Shown here in pieces: positions 22,313-34,936 of a stretch of 64,000 bases of DNA (positions within the stretch are counted from its first letter, which is position 1; every line of letters begins with the position of its first letter). Position numbers and translations under genes: made by a program. Source of the DNA: Tausonia pullulans (Eukaryota > Basidiomycota > Tremellomycetes > Cystofilobasidiales > Mrakiaceae); the NCBI GenBank assembly GCA_951802195.1, contig OX637633.1:1-64000 (forward strand), written 5' to 3'. The notes below the pieces were generated by a model, which searched no databases, was not told where the DNA came from, and was given only the letters and a program-made list of their open reading frames with translations.

Positions 22313-23033
22313 CTACTCGAGCAGCTTGGCTACGTCGTCCTCCTCGCTTGCCTCCTTCGCGCTCTCCTCCCGCGGGACGCCCCAGTCCTCCTCATACCCC
22401 CACAGATTTCCGGCTTCGCCACGGTGCCAGGCGAGTGCAAAGACGGCGGCGGAGATGAAAACGGGTGCAAGGGAAAAGACGACGGTCCGGCAAACGGCGA
22501 TGATCAGGGTTGCGGGGACCTTGGGCTGCAAGTGAAAGCGGGATCTCCCTTGTCAGTGCACTGGAATTGCATTAGGGAGAAGATGAGAGTGAGCTTACGT
22601 AGAAGTAGTAGACCGGGAGGATGGGAGCAGCGGCAAGGGTGGCAATGAGCACAAGAACGGCCAGGTTTGAATAGTTCAAGGCTAGCCTGGAGCCCCTAGA
22701 GATCATTTTTAGCTTCCACTTGATGATGAATCGCATCGGCGCCACAGCAATGCTGCGACCTTCGCCCTCCTCTGAGTAGCGAGCAGGAAGCAGAACAGCG
22801 GCTTTGGGTCCAGACGTGGCTTCCGCGATTTCGGTCGGCGTGGGAGTCCGGTCGAACCTGTATAGGCAGGTGATGAGGACAACGGGTGGGCAAACTGGTT
22901 GAGAAATAGGACCTCAGGCCAGTAGGTCGTCATGACGGGCGTTTGGAAGAGGGTGCTCCAGACAGACTCGGGCGTGTGCGTCCTTGAGCGAGTTGGGCCC
23001 TTCCACACTGCGCGTTTCTCTGGATGTTCCTGC
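22313..23033 (-). CDS. Unrecognised two-span membrane protein
   Basis: The 3' half is clear: ALNYSNLAVLVLIATLAAAP, then ILPVYYFY, is spliced to VQPKVPATLIIAVCRTVVFS, then LAPVFISAAVFALAW, two strongly hydrophobic segments. An acidic tail follows (EEDWGVPREESAKEASEEDD) ending VAKLLE at the stop 22313-22315. Upstream exons read RFDRTPTPTEIAEATSGPK and probably EHPEKRAVWKGPTRSRT, but the joint between them does not phase cleanly and the true start is unresolved. The family was not recognised. It sits just 3' of the copper amine oxidase on the same strand. Confidence 0.45.
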
Positions 23034-23280
23034 GCGCGTCACACCTTGCTTCAAGGAGTTGTCGTGACAGTCGGATCTGATCTGATCTAATCTAAATGAC
23101 CCGCAGTTCATTTCTCCAGCAAATCGATGGCTAGAAGAAACTATAACAGGAACATATACGACGAGCGAGCGAGACGCGACTTGTGCTCCAGGTCTGAGAG
23201 AGGAGGAGATGACAAGGGGATAATAACGATATCGAAATGGGACAAGTAGGGAAGTGGCATGGGTGAATTGACGGGGAAGC

Positions 23281-26200
23281 CTAAACAATGCTCTCTGTAT
23301 GGTTAAACGGGTCCAGAGGGTCGTAAGGGAACTTTCTGACCGCGACGTCTCCCGAGTAGGCGAAGAAGTCTGCGTTGAGCTCTCCCTAAAGGAACATACG
23401 CAATAATGTCAGTTAAGCGACGTGACCGAAGGAAAGCGAAGCGGATATGGAATGGGTATCAGAGGGAGAAACGCACGAGATCGACCGTCCCGTCCGCGTC
23501 CTTTCCTCCAAAGCGGACGACCTCCTGGACGCCGGTCACATTGTAGTTGATCCGGACGGCTTGGCGGGAAGCTCGAGAAGGATCGGAGAGGAGGTAATTG
23601 TGGGGACTGTCAGGTGAAAGGAAGGAGGAAGGATGAAGAGTCAGCGGCTGGAACGCGCGTGAGAGAGAGGGGGGGGGGGGGGAAGAGAAGTGCTAGCGTT
23701 GAAAGAAGGATTGGAAGGAAGTGGGGGGCGAACCTGATCATGAAACCAGACATAGCGGTCGTGAAGACAGTGTTGGGCAGATCGCCTGAAGGAGCATTGG
23801 TGGAGAAGGCGAGAAAGCGGAGCGAGTAAAAGGGTCAGCGTGAGTAGCGCCTCTTACTGAGAACCTGCTTCGATATGCGAGGTTTGAACTCGCCAGTGTG
23901 TGGCACATGATGCATGCCTAAGTTGGCCCACAACACAATATCTTCTTGTACCAGGGACTCTCCTGAGGCGGGGGAGGAAGGGGGAAGGGGAGGGCATGGG
24001 GGGTCAGTTTGGGTCGTACGCTCCTTAGCAGTCCAAAATTACGAGAGTACGTGTCATAGTGACAAAACACTCGTCAAGATCAATTTTTGGACGGACTAAG
24101 AAAGCTTGGGAAAGGAATCAAGAGGGAGGAAGGAGTGGACAAGCGAGCTGACCATCCTCTTCTCCCACCCACCTCCTCCCTCTCCCTTCTCTCATTCGCT
24201 CCGGTAGCCCTAACTCTGCCGTCGCCTCGTTCTCTTTGAAGCTGCCGTATCTCCAGCAGGTCGTAAAGAACTCACCATCAAAGAAGTCCGAGAACTTGAC
24301 GATCGGGTTCCCGGGGTCGTACGCATTGTTCGAGTGCGCACAGTTCGGCTCAGTGTCCTTTTGCCTGGTGACGTAGAGGGCGTGGGTAGCGAATGACTGA
24401 GACTCGAGGAGATTGTTTGACTCTTGGATGGTCAGGTGCATGCCGGCTCCTCCTCGAGAGGGATGGATCTTGAACCCTCGGGACTCGTTGTACTTGTTCT
24501 TAGCCTCTGAGTTCTCGACGATGTAGGACGCTTGGCCGTTGGGCGACCAGTTCTGTGGCACAAGGAAGGGGAGAAAGAGTAAAAGAAAGAAAAGAGGTCA
24601 GTTCCAGCAAAGGCCGATGAGACGCATCTCTGGAACTCACGAGCTTCCCGTCGTCTTCAGTCTGGAGTGTCGTCCTGTTGAGCTTCATGGTCGACCGGGT
24701 CGTGTTACTCCAGGAGTACTTAGCGTCGGTCTTGATGAGCTCGTGCATCGCGAACGAGTTATTGGTTCCAAGGATGTCCATGTCGACCTAAAGAAGTTGG
24801 AGTCGCGTTAGATCGTGACACTTGAGACGGGATTGACAAAAACGGTCTGTACTGACCTTGAACGTGAGAGCGTGATCGTGCATGGATCCAGACAAAGCGT
24901 CATGGATACGATAGCCATATTCCTGGTTCTTTGCCGCATTTGCGCTCTGGATATAGCCGGAGGCTCGGACGACGGTCTCGATGGAACCGTCCAGTGAGAA
25001 GATGTAGTCAAAGTTGTAGTCGTAGTCTGAACAAGCAGGGTTGATAAGTGGTAAGTTAAGACCAACTACACAAACCAGGGGAGCTGAGGGACTCACTTCC
25101 GACGGTGGAGACGGATCGAAGGGTAAGGACCGTATTCTTCGTAGCGGAGACGTAGTTCATGGACGAGTGTCGTTGCATGAGGTACCCAGGGTCCGACTCG
25201 AACAAGCAGAGTCCACGTCGGTGGGTAGTGGAGAGCTCGGACGCGTGGAAGGTCGTGTCGAGGAAGGTGGCGTAGGTGGGGCAGTCGAATCCGCTGAGAG
25301 AGGATATCACGAGCTAATCAACAAACAATGATCAGAGTAGAGGTAGAAAATAGATACGAACGAGATCAGTTCAAAGGCGTAAGGTCCGAAGCCTGGTTTG
25401 ACGTGGTGTGGAGTCAGGAACGTGCTGAACATGATAAAAACAGCTCCGGGCTCACCGTAGAACGTGTCGAGATACTGAGAAACGGAAAGAGAGTGAAGAT
25501 CAGATAGAGCAAGAACGAAGAAACCTACAGCTGGGGGAGATAAAGCTGCTTACTGAGGTTCCGGACTGAACGGGGTCGTTTCCGGCGTACTGAAGGGGGA
25601 AAGGGGACGGGGGGCGGGGTAATGAGAAGAGACGCTCAGCGAGAAGAACTCCAGACGGAAGTATTGTTTGAAGCAATCCCGATACATACGTGGGCGATAG
25701 CCTCTTGAAGGCCGAGCTCGTAGACAATTCGATCTCCCTTGTAGTGGATGTCAAAGAGCCTCATCCCCGTGTCCCTCGAGAATCCGATGTAGAAGCTGAA
25801 ATCTGTAGATAAAGCGAGTATCGAGACGATCCAAGATGGAAGCAGAGGTAATATAGTTAGCAGCTGCCAAGCGAAGGATCTGAATGAAGGAAGGGTTAGG
25901 GGAGACGGGCAGGAATACGTCGATCCGTCGACGCGTCAGATTGGAAGAAAAGAAGACGAACCCATCCATTCGACATACTTCCTCTCGGCGTCAACACCGA
26001 ACCTTTGGCCCTCAGGCTGAAAATCAAGATACAATCACAAGTCAGAGCGTGTAAAAGGCGGATGGATAAATGAGGGGCGCGTCCTGGACCGTTGAACGAA
26101 AAACGTACCTGGACGGTCGTAGGAGGCGCCTTGTTGTCCTCAGGGAAAAACTCTCCCGTCTGGTCGGTACCGATCCACTCTCCAGAGTAGTTGATGGGAA

Positions 26201-27519
26201 TCTTCTCAAAGTCCGGAGCCTCCCAGGCCGCTCGGAACTCAGCGGTTGTGCCGTAGAAGATGTCGTTGTAGAGCCTAGAGGACGAGAGGTGCTAACGTCA
26301 GGAACCCGACCTTGTCTCGCTCAGGAAGAAGATCAAGGATTGGTCGTACCAGCCCATCATCTTCCAGCCGTTAGGATCTCTGCCGGTCTTATCCATCTTG
26401 AAGTACAGGCCTTGGGGCAAAAGCGTCTCTCCTGTGGTACGAGAGGCACGCTCAGTACGTGCGACGCTCAAAAAGAACAGACAACAGGCGGGGAATGAAG
26501 CGAAATCAACACACCATCGAAGATCGTCTCGTTTCCAGTCGGGTATCTCCAGAACCCGACCCAGGAGATAATCCTGACCTCTCCATCATCTCCCACCTCT
26601 CGCCACAGCGGGTCAATTCCCCAGATGTCGAGGTCCGAATCATCGTCCTGTGTATAAGTGGCGTTTAGGAGATCGAGGATGATGTCCGCGACGGGCTCGA
26701 CAATGCTGAGCTTGAACGCCTCTCCAAGGGTGTAGTCGGCGTCGTAGTTTCGAATTTTGGACGAGCCCGAGGTGGTGACGTAGTCAAAGCTGGTGTAGGC
26801 TGTAGTTGAGCGCGCAAAGGAGGGAGGGCGAGGGGGGATAGGAAATCAGTTGCGTGCGGGCCGTCGGCCGTCGCGCTCGACGTTGGACTCACTGGTCTCG
26901 TTGGTGACAGGAAGAGGTCCGACGATGAAATCTTGCAAGTAGGGCTGAGCGATAGCAGGAAATTAACAATCTTCAGCTCCAAGAAAGGGTACGAGGGCGA
27001 GAGCAGAAAACTAACCTCGTCGGTCGCGCCGAACATGACTACAGCCTTTCCGTACCGAGCGGGCGCAGTTCCGTTACCATCAAGGTAGTCGAGTGCGGAC
27101 GTCTTGTTGGGCTGGACGAGATCAACGACAGTGATTGCGTTATCATACTCCCCGGCGTCCGCGTTGGCGGTCAGGTTAAGCTCCGTTTGATTGTGCAGGA
27201 ACGAGATCACGGCCGCCTGGAGAGGAGATCGGGTTTGAAGCGAAGGTCAGCATGAATCTACGTCAATTAAATGGGAGAGAGCAGAGGGAGGACTCACTGC
27301 TTCATCGTTGGTGAGCGAGATGAAGATGTTCTCCTTGGGTGCGACAAGCGTGGGCGCCTCATGTTCGCTGGTGATGTTGATAATCTCCGCTCGACGATAG
27401 CGTCCTCCTTTCGCGTACTTGGGCCATCGCACACCTGGGACTTTAGGAGCAGGAGCGGCGAGGGTGGTAGAGATGGAAGCGAGAGACGCGACCACGAGGA
27501 ACGTAGTCGAGAGACGCAT
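23281..27519 (-). CDS. Secreted copper amine oxidase
   Basis: Oxidises primary amines to aldehydes with release of ammonia and peroxide, using copper and the TPQ cofactor made from a Tyr. A signal peptide MRLSTTFLVVASLASISTTLAAP is followed by N2/N3-type domains (EPYLQDFIVGPLPV). The catalytic domain contains the base region DCPTYATFLDTTFH and the TPQ motif VGNYDYNFDY. SMHDHALTFKVDMDI, FATHALYVTRQ, HHVPHTGDLPNTVFTTAM and a C-terminus ending HTESIV follow. Many Asn-X-Ser/Thr sites and the leader agree with secretion. More than twelve introns; one splits the Asn codon of the TPQ motif near 25030-25090. It could release ammonia for nitrogen nutrition. Confidence in the family is high; the substrate is open. 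Confidence 0.92.
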
Positions 27520-29057
27520 CTTGAGGTCTTGAACGCGGACGAGGGAGCGGCGAACGGAGTTAGAGGGAACAAAACATCATCTCAGCTCAGGTCCTCTTCG
27601 GGTTCAAGCGAGGCGGCAAACCATGAGGATTTCCAAGGCGGGAGAATCCCTTATCGCGATGACACCCACGCGAGCGTCAGGAACGGAGTCGTCGTCGCCG
27701 AAGAACGGAGGGGAAGCGGGGGGTCGTCCGATCCGGACCTTTTTATCCGGACCATTTTATCCGGAGGAAGCTTCCACAGGTTGTCCATGCAGCTTCTTTT
27801 GGTTGGACTACCATCCTCCTCACCTTGGAAGGCAACGGTAATAACAAGAGCGAAGTGCTGGCAAGAGAGCGGGTGCTCAAGGGATGGAACAAGCCGGTTG
27901 GGTCGGATGAGAGCTTCCCACTTTCCCTTCTGATCCCGAGGCCGCGAGCGGCGAAACCGTCCCGCCAGTCCGGTTCTGCGGACGTTTAGAAGCGCTCTTG
28001 ATTCGGAGGGCAGATGGACTGCCTCATCCCGATAGCTGGCAAGGGTGATGTTACCTTACTGAGAAAGCGATAGCAAGGAGGAAGTCAAATCATCGCCAAT
28101 CGCGTCGCAGCCCATCGCGTCCAGACTCACCCGAAGGACGCTCGTCCTGATTCACTTGCTTCAGGTGAGAATCGGCCTTAAGCGGACCTGATGAAACCAA
28201 CACTTTACCCCTGAAGAATGAAGATTTATCGCAGATGCTGAGGTTGACTCAAATCGGAATCCGAGAATGAGCGCGTCATCGGACTTCTCCACCTCATCTC
28301 CTTTCGAGGCATCACCCTCGCCCCATCGCACCTGTTCGCCAGTATCTCAACCTGAAGTCTTCAGACCTCCTCCTTATCCTGATCGCGGTCCTCCTGCCGC
28401 CCGTCATACCTCCTTCATCTTAACCTTCTTCTCTCGTTACCCCTAACCGCTCGCTGCTCGAGTCTGCCACTCCCTTCCTGTTCGGATCTCATGCATTCAC
28501 CACATAGGCTCCGCGCCTATGTGGCTGTCAAAATCTCGCGTACCCGCCACCTCGGTTCCACGCCTGCGTACATCGACCTCGCTTACCCAGCTCCCACAGC
28601 TTCAACCGCTTTTCAGCCACTCTGTCACACATTCTTTGTTCTTTTTCCCCTTTAGTCTATAAAACGCTCAGTTCATCTTGCCTTTTGATCTGCACTCTGA
28701 CAATCATTTGGATTCGACAAACCTTGCCCAAGAGCTCGAAGCGAGCCTATGTCACCGCAACACTTCAGTCCACTCCTCCATCTACGCGCCTTCTAACCTA
28801 AAACAACCTCCTCAGCCATCGACCCTTAGGACAATCCTAATTTGGGTGGCTATCGAGACAACGAGGTGGTCATGAGCGAGAGAATTGTGATTCTGAGCAT
28901 GTCCTTGCGATCAATCGCTATATATTCTATAAAAGGTACAAACATACAAACGAAGAGTGTCGAAATATGTAATATCAAGATTTGGTGTATCATTTTGCAG
29001 CAATTTACATAGGGAATTGTAACACTTTTTCGGATAGGTATAACGTCCAACCTGCGT
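27520..29057. other. Intergenic stretch with one LTR fossil
   Basis: This holds the promoter of the amine oxidase gene, an LTR fossil at 28479-28842 and the 3' flank of the Frag1-like gene. At 27739-27765 the phrase TTTTATCCGGACCATTTTAT repeats an ATCCGGA half-site about 14 bp apart. No supported gene. Confidence 0.5.
28479..28842 (+). mobile_element. Solo-LTR-like fossil, copy 6
   Basis: Near full-length sense copy of about 364 bp. It has the left edge TGTTCGGATCTC, the foldback ACATAGGCTCCGCGCCTATGT, a TATA-like CTATAAAACGCTCAG, GACAATCATTTGGATTCGAC and the right edge CAATCCTAATT. The ends are diverged, so it is older than the 13.8-kb copy. Confidence 0.75.
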
Positions 29058-30679
29058 TCATACCTCCCTCACCAACCCACTCTCACTGTTCTGTGCGATC
29101 GACGGCCTCCCAGATTCGGACCCAACGATCGAGTGTCCACGATCGTCCACGACGGGGTTGTTCGCGACAGGAGCGTCGGGCGGCAGAGCATTGCCATCCG
29201 GCCCACGCCAGAGTTGGCCGCTGCCTTGCATGCTGAAGACCCGTCGACCGGTAAAATCGTGCTCGGCATGTGGAGGGGCATGCTTTTCTTGCCATTGGGC
29301 AAGGCGGCGCATGTAGCGTGGGGAGGTTTTGCCGGCGGGCCTGGAAAGGACGAAGCGAAGGTCAACTGACGGCGTTTTGTCAGTCACGCCACGCCCTTCA
29401 GCAGCACTCACCACAAGTCCGCCACCAGCGTGAAGAAGTACAGCACGAGAAGAAAGGCAACAGTCCTACAGTCGATAAGTGTCAGCATGCGATTGGCAAT
29501 TCTGTTGATTGAACATCGCTGCCTCACCACTCAAAGCCAGCTAAGTCAAGATAAGTAGGTCCCACAGGAGTCAGCGCTCTGATCCGGTATCATTGTCGGA
29601 ACCCAGATATTGCATGAACTCACCTGCGATGTTGGCAGTGTGATTACAGTACGAATTGAGCGGAACCAGATCGCATCCCTTGCTTGACCTGTTGCTGAGA
29701 GCAAAGGACACTCCGAAGCCTATCGCGCCGAGGACAGCGATGGACACTACGACCAACTTGTAGAAGCCTGTAACCGTTCATAGTGAGAGATAGCCCTTTC
29801 AAGACAAGCAAAACCTCGCTGAACTTACTGCAGCGCAACAAGTGTTTCCGATCTGGATGGGACTTGTGGATACTCCAAACTTCCATTGACTGGAAAATTG
29901 CTGACAGGGCTACTCCGACGACGAACAAGAGCGTGCCGATCTGTGAGGGGGTCACAGGCTGGTCAGCCAAGACCCAGAGTATGACAACAACAATGAACCC
30001 ACCCAATGAGAGGTCGAGTGATTAAAAGCGTCTTGCTGCAAAACAAGAAACACATTAGCGGAATGCGCATGTGAACACCACCGCCTTTCCACTCACAACC
30101 GACAACAACAGCAGTCCGGCGCAGCCGACTGCAGCAAAAACGATCGCGAGCCAGTCATAGACCCACTCTCTCTTCCGTACGTCCGTAGGAATACGGTCAA
30201 TGTGTCGCAACCAACGTTCGCAGAGCATGCTCATGAGGTAGCAGAAAACCATGATGGCGTTGAGGGTCAGGAAAACTGTCTTGTGTGCTGCCGCAACGTC
30301 ACTGTATATTTATAGGTCAGGGCACTTTTATGTTTCCAACGACCGCGCGAGCTCACCTAATGTAGACGATAACGCTGCCTTCGTCGTCCTTATATCGCGG
30401 TTTGCCGTCGTGAACCCAGAGCGCGATCATCTGCATGTAACTCTACGTGAGCAAAGCAACAATACATCTGCTCATCCCATCTATGCTCACAGTCAGCAAG
30501 TTGGCTAACCAAACAAGAGTTGCGGCCAGGGCGAAATAAACGTATGGCCCATACGCTATGTGAACGAAGACGTTGCGTTGGTCAAGCTTCGCTGGAATGG
30601 GCGGTAGGTGCTTTTCCAACACGGCGTCTTGGCCGTGACGTCTTTTCTTGCCAAACGCCTCGTACCATTTTGGTGCCAT
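29058..30679 (-). CDS. Frag1/DRAM/Sfk1-family membrane protein
   Basis: Multi-pass membrane protein. Start MAPKWYEAFGKKRRHGQDAV, then a cytosolic leader, YFALAATLVWLANLLTVSI, GKPRYKDDEGSVIVYISDVAA (family hallmark), VFLTLNAIMVFCYLMSMLCE, RWLRHIDRIP, LAIVFAAVGCAGLLLLSV, IGTLLFVVGVALSAIFQSME and VVVSIAVLGAIGFGVSFAL. The last span is FEWTVAFLLVLYFFTLVADL. A cytosolic tail ends SESGLVREV. The pattern agrees with the Frag1/DRAM/Sfk1 domain (about six spans), whose members act in plasma-membrane lipid organisation (Sfk1) or GPI-anchor remodelling (Cwh43 N-terminus). Nine or so short introns. Confidence 0.8.
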
Positions 30680-32860
30680 GGTGAATGGAATGAACCCGCT
30701 TTGACGTAGATCCGTGGTTTGGTTTGGTTTGTGGGATGTCTCGAAAAATGGTTGCTTGACTTGATCTGGTGTTTGCTGCCCCTCTTGTGTTCGTCTTTAT
30801 GTATGGACAGAGGGGGAAAGGGGGGTCGACGCGCACAAGTCGGGAGGATGGGGGGTATTACCATATTACGCCAAAGAGGGACCGACCGCGGGGGGGAGGG
30901 GGGCTGACGTCAATCCCCCTCGTACACGTTGATCACTCTGTTTTCGTCATCGCAATTACTAGCAAAACTAATGACGGCATGCGATCAGTGGAGGCTAAGA
31001 ATATAGATTTTTCAAGAGGGGCTTCACTTCATCTTGGCGACGGCATTGCTTACGAAGACCACGCCTGACCAAACACCTCCACCTCCTATCAGCTGGAATT
31101 ACTTGTTGGTTCTAGTCAAACCCTGTCCCCTGTACCCTTTCCCAACGTGCTCATTCCAGACCAAATTCTTAGACAATTTTAGCATCCGACGCCTCAAGTC
31201 AGGGGTCAGACTGTGCCTGGGTTGAACTCTCACAGCCGTTTAACCCATGAGTCGGTCGTGTAGGGAGAAGATGTTGCTAATGGGAAGGTGACGTCATTTA
31301 GAAGCCTTGTCCAGACAACTGTTGACCCCTGGGAGTGGGTCGGCCAGGTTCGAGCGTCATCGATGGCGTCGATATCCAGCGAAGTACGTACCATTCAGAA
31401 AATCGGGGGGAACGGACGCGTATCTTCATCGAAATGGTTAGGGGTGATCGTTGTAACCCATACAATCACCCGGTCGGCCAAACACTCGACAATACGACGA
31501 CGTACGATGTGGGGCTTGCGATCTAGGTTGATCACGACTCCAGACCCCACGAGTCCAGGAGCCGTGCCAAGGGTTTGGAAGGATCGTGGGATTCTATGCG
31601 ATGGATCAGAAACCTCCCAGAGGTGGCGCCATGACAAGTTTGGTGTATTTAGTCGTTGGTCGTTGGTCGTACGTGGCTTTTATTGGAGGGTCGCAACGAT
31701 GATCTTTGATTCAGGATCCAGAAGCCACGATGATTCATGAGCAAATCTATAACGAAGTAACGGATTCATTGGACGAGGAGTGATGTCAAGGGGGGGATGA
31801 AGGGCATGGGAAGGATGATAAAAGTTGGTTTGGAATGAGGGGACAAGAGAGGGAAAGATGAGAATGCAAAGAGTGTGACACAGGTGATGAATGCGAAGAG
31901 AGGGCTGGATAATGAAGTAAGAAGCGTGGGATGATGTGGCGAAAGAAGGATTGAAAAAGATGGAATGCTGAGCAAGCAATGAGGCTGGGCAGGCGAAAGG
32001 CCCAGATCATCCGAAGCGCGTTAAGTAAAATCAAGGTCGCAGGCCGTAAGAAGCGCAGGAGCGCAGGCGCAGAGCCGAGGTGGCGAGTTCGCGAGATCCT
32101 GACTACCATCTGGCGCTCTCTTAGGAGACCCATACGATTCCAGCCGCGCTGTCGAGGATGAGTCGAGGCAGATCAGAATCCCGGTGGCTAGGGTAGAGGA
32201 GTAAGGACAGCCGCTACTCTAGGGAGTGCTGGTGCCTGGGTAATCCTGGCCCCAGCCCGGGGTTCAACTTGGGTAGTCCGAGAAGGCTTCGATACGGCTA
32301 CGGATAGACAGTGTCCCCTCCTGTCTTTTCACTCATTTGCACGTATATGAATTCGATTCGCTTCTCCTTTCCCTCATCCGACCACTCTTGTCAAACGTAG
32401 CACCTTCCTTCCTTCCTGGCTGCCTTCCTTGGTCGTGCTACACAACCTCTTCACGCGCTGCCTTTTTGCCTTTTGCTCTCCTGTATATAGATCTCCCGTC
32501 TTTTTTCAGAGTTGGACGAGCCTCAAGAACGTTTACTATCCATTCCTCCTTCAGTCTTCCTTGAACTCTCCAGTCCCATTTCGTTTTCCCGTTCTTATGA
32601 CCTTACTGCCGATTAGGCTCCTGAGTGACACCGATGATTATTATCCATGACCTCGCGTTCACCATCCCGATTAGCCAAGAGGTTCTATGGAGACCGCTGG
32701 GGATAATGTGCACTGAGAGAAAGAGAGATTTCTACATACTCTTTGATTCATTTATTATAGCTTCCTCCACCTAGCTTCCTCCACCTTGCTTCCTCCAGAG
32801 TGTTCTGTTTACAGTCTACCTTCTCAATCCCAGGCCGTCTCGACGTCAGACGTAATAGAA
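30680..32860. other. Long intergenic stretch, one LTR fossil, no supported gene
   Basis: Positions 30680-30910 are the Frag1-gene promoter, with GGTTTGGTTTGGTTTG and several G-runs. An open frame at 31288-31740 and its opposite-strand shadow show no recognised motif. 31760-32102 is an LTR-family fossil. 32103-32860 holds only short frames and the 3' flank of the next gene. Confidence 0.45.
31760..32102 (-). mobile_element. Solo-LTR-like fossil, copy 7 (diverged)
   Basis: Reverse-orientation, strongly diverged copy with ATTGGACGAGGAGTGATG, GCAAAGAGTGTGACACAG, GGCGCAGAGCCGAGGTGGCG and the edge GCGAGATCCTGAC near 32102. It is the most diverged copy seen, and so perhaps the oldest. Confidence 0.6.
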
Positions 32861-34379
32861 TTAGAACTTGCTTCCGTTAGCCTCGTGGACGAGAACGTAG
32901 CGGTACCTTGAAAGGAGGAAAGGCGGATAGAATCAGGTCAGCGTGTGCCATGTCATCTGGCGCGGGCGCCGCTGAAATGGAGTACAACGATGCTCACTCC
33001 GCCTTACCGGCCTCCATGTCGGAAATGACCTCGTTGGTCTTTTCCATGTGTCGCTTCTGGATCCAAGGCTTGGCATTCGTCTTGACGGCGAGTTCGAACA
33101 TTTCCTTGATCTTGGTAGGTGAGCCGGTTGCGCTGCCTCTTACATGAACATTTCTCAAGATGAAAGAGAAAAAGGGTAGATCGAGGAAGCCATCGGGGAC
33201 ACCGACCACTGAGAATGGCAGGAGAGAGCAAAAAGTGTCAACAATATTTGGAGGCGATAACAGAAGAATAACGCACTAATGAGGGTTCCTCCAGGGCGGA
33301 GAAGGGAGAGGCAGCTGGCGAGGGACATCATTGTGTTTTGGGGCGTGCAGAGAATGAAGTTGAACGATTGCTTGTAGGGCGCGAAGTCGTTGTCCCTTCC
33401 AAGGGCGGCGATGAAGCGGGCGGTGCACGTCTGCTCAGCGTCGACCTTCTTGTTCTCCGAGTGCGAGATCGCAGTGACGTTCGCACCCGTGACTGCATGG
33501 ATCCGGAGGATGGGAATAAGATGTCAACGATGAAGTCAACGACAGCAAGGCGGAAATTAGACTGACATATAGCGAAGAGGATTGCGAAGTGGCCCAATGG
33601 TCCACTTCTAATGATGTCGACGTCCTTCGCGGTCGTTCCAGCACCGTTCTGATACAAGAGGGCATACACAGTGATTCCTCCGTGCTGTCAACGAGGATAA
33701 GTAGGCATCAGCGATCAGACACGATGGCGAAGAGGGGTTGAAACAGATGGTATGAGGACGCACTAGCATAGGAGCAGCGGCAGCAAGGTCAACTCCCTCG
33801 AGGATGGGGAAGGCGAAGTGGGTTGGCGAGCGCTTGTAGTCCGTAGTCTTCTCGCCCTGGGAAGCGCCTGCAAGGAAGCACCAGAGAGACCAATGTTGAG
33901 CAGGATATCGATAAAACAAGATGAGAAGACCTGGGACAGCTTACCGTAAACATACTGAAAATCAAAGCTAGAGGTGTGGCCATGCACGCAGTAGGGCTCG
34001 TTGCCGGCCTAAAACAGTTTGGAACACGAGGAACATCGTCAGCTGTTGCCGATTTGAGATGCTTGATGTTGCTACCGACACGAACGGCAGTTTCAATGAC
34101 TTCGTGTCCAAGGACGGCCGGGTAATCGGTAAGCTCCCAACCGGACGACATGAGGCTCATGTCGGAGGCAACCTACCGGAGTACAAGACTTCAATGTCAA
34201 CATCCTCCCATGTCTTGGGCTTGTACGTGAAGCGCTTGGGCTCTCCCTCGGAGGCGTTCCTGTAAAGCCGAAGGAAAGTACAAGGATAAGAGGATTCGGA
34301 ACCAAACGCGAGAGAGCAAGTAAATAGAAAGGACGCACTTGTCGAATACACCCCAACCTGCGAAAGTGATGTCGGACAT
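32861..34379 (-). pseudogene. Cinnamyl-alcohol-dehydrogenase-like gene, disrupted
   Basis: Medium-chain alcohol dehydrogenase of the ADH6/CAD type. Start MSDITFAGWGVFDK, then KPKTWEDVDIEVLYSG, SSGWELTDYPAVLGHEVIET, NEPYCVHGHTSSFDFQYVYG, GVDLAAAAPML, GITVYALLYQNGA, GPLGHFAILFAI, LRPGGTLI, VGVPDGFLDLPFF and the end YVLVHEANGSKF. Between VLYSG and VASDM (about 34172-34178) the reading frame breaks with no room for an intron; relatives have a zinc-ligand Cys here. The structural-zinc Cys cluster is missing and the Cys expected in the PMLC block reads as His. Splice sites further on look sound. Either a decaying gene or a frame error on an already zinc-degenerate paralog. Confidence 0.65.
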
Positions 34380-34936
34380 GGCTTTAATGGTGATAGTTGA
34401 TTGAGTGAAGGTGGCCTGAGGCTGTCGAGGAGTATTAAGATGTGGGTTAACGTATGTCCCTGTTGACGTATGCGCTCTTAAAGAAGGTTGGGAATCGGTG
34501 GAGATCTGAGGGGCTTGGTTGCACGGGAAGCCTAAGAGATCAAAACCTCCGAGATATCGTCATCCTCGTCCTGCATGCCGTCGGACAGCGCCTGTCAATA
34601 GGCAGAGTCTGCTGTCTGACATTATAATTAAACAGCAACCTATCTGCACAATCACGTAACTGATCAATGGGCGTGAGATAAGCGAGTGAACAAGAGCGGA
34701 CTCTAGGTGGGGAAGGGGGCGGGCTTACACCACGCCGTCTCTCAAGAGGCTAGAAACTTTGCGAAACCCATTCGATGTCTCCGATTCCTTCTCTATCACT
34801 TGAGGGTTAGGAGGGAGAAGGAAGCGGAGTCAGTCAGGTTTGAATAAATTAGTACTCGATGGTGTCTAGACGGACAGTTTGAACTTCAGACGTGAACGCG
34901 GCACCCCCGCAGGCCTGAGAAGACGTAGGCTCAGAC

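Noticed and set aside
31288-31740. 150-codon + frame as a gene
   Set aside because: No recognisable motif, no intron structure like that of its neighbours, and an equally open opposite-strand frame. Left as unassigned intergenic DNA.
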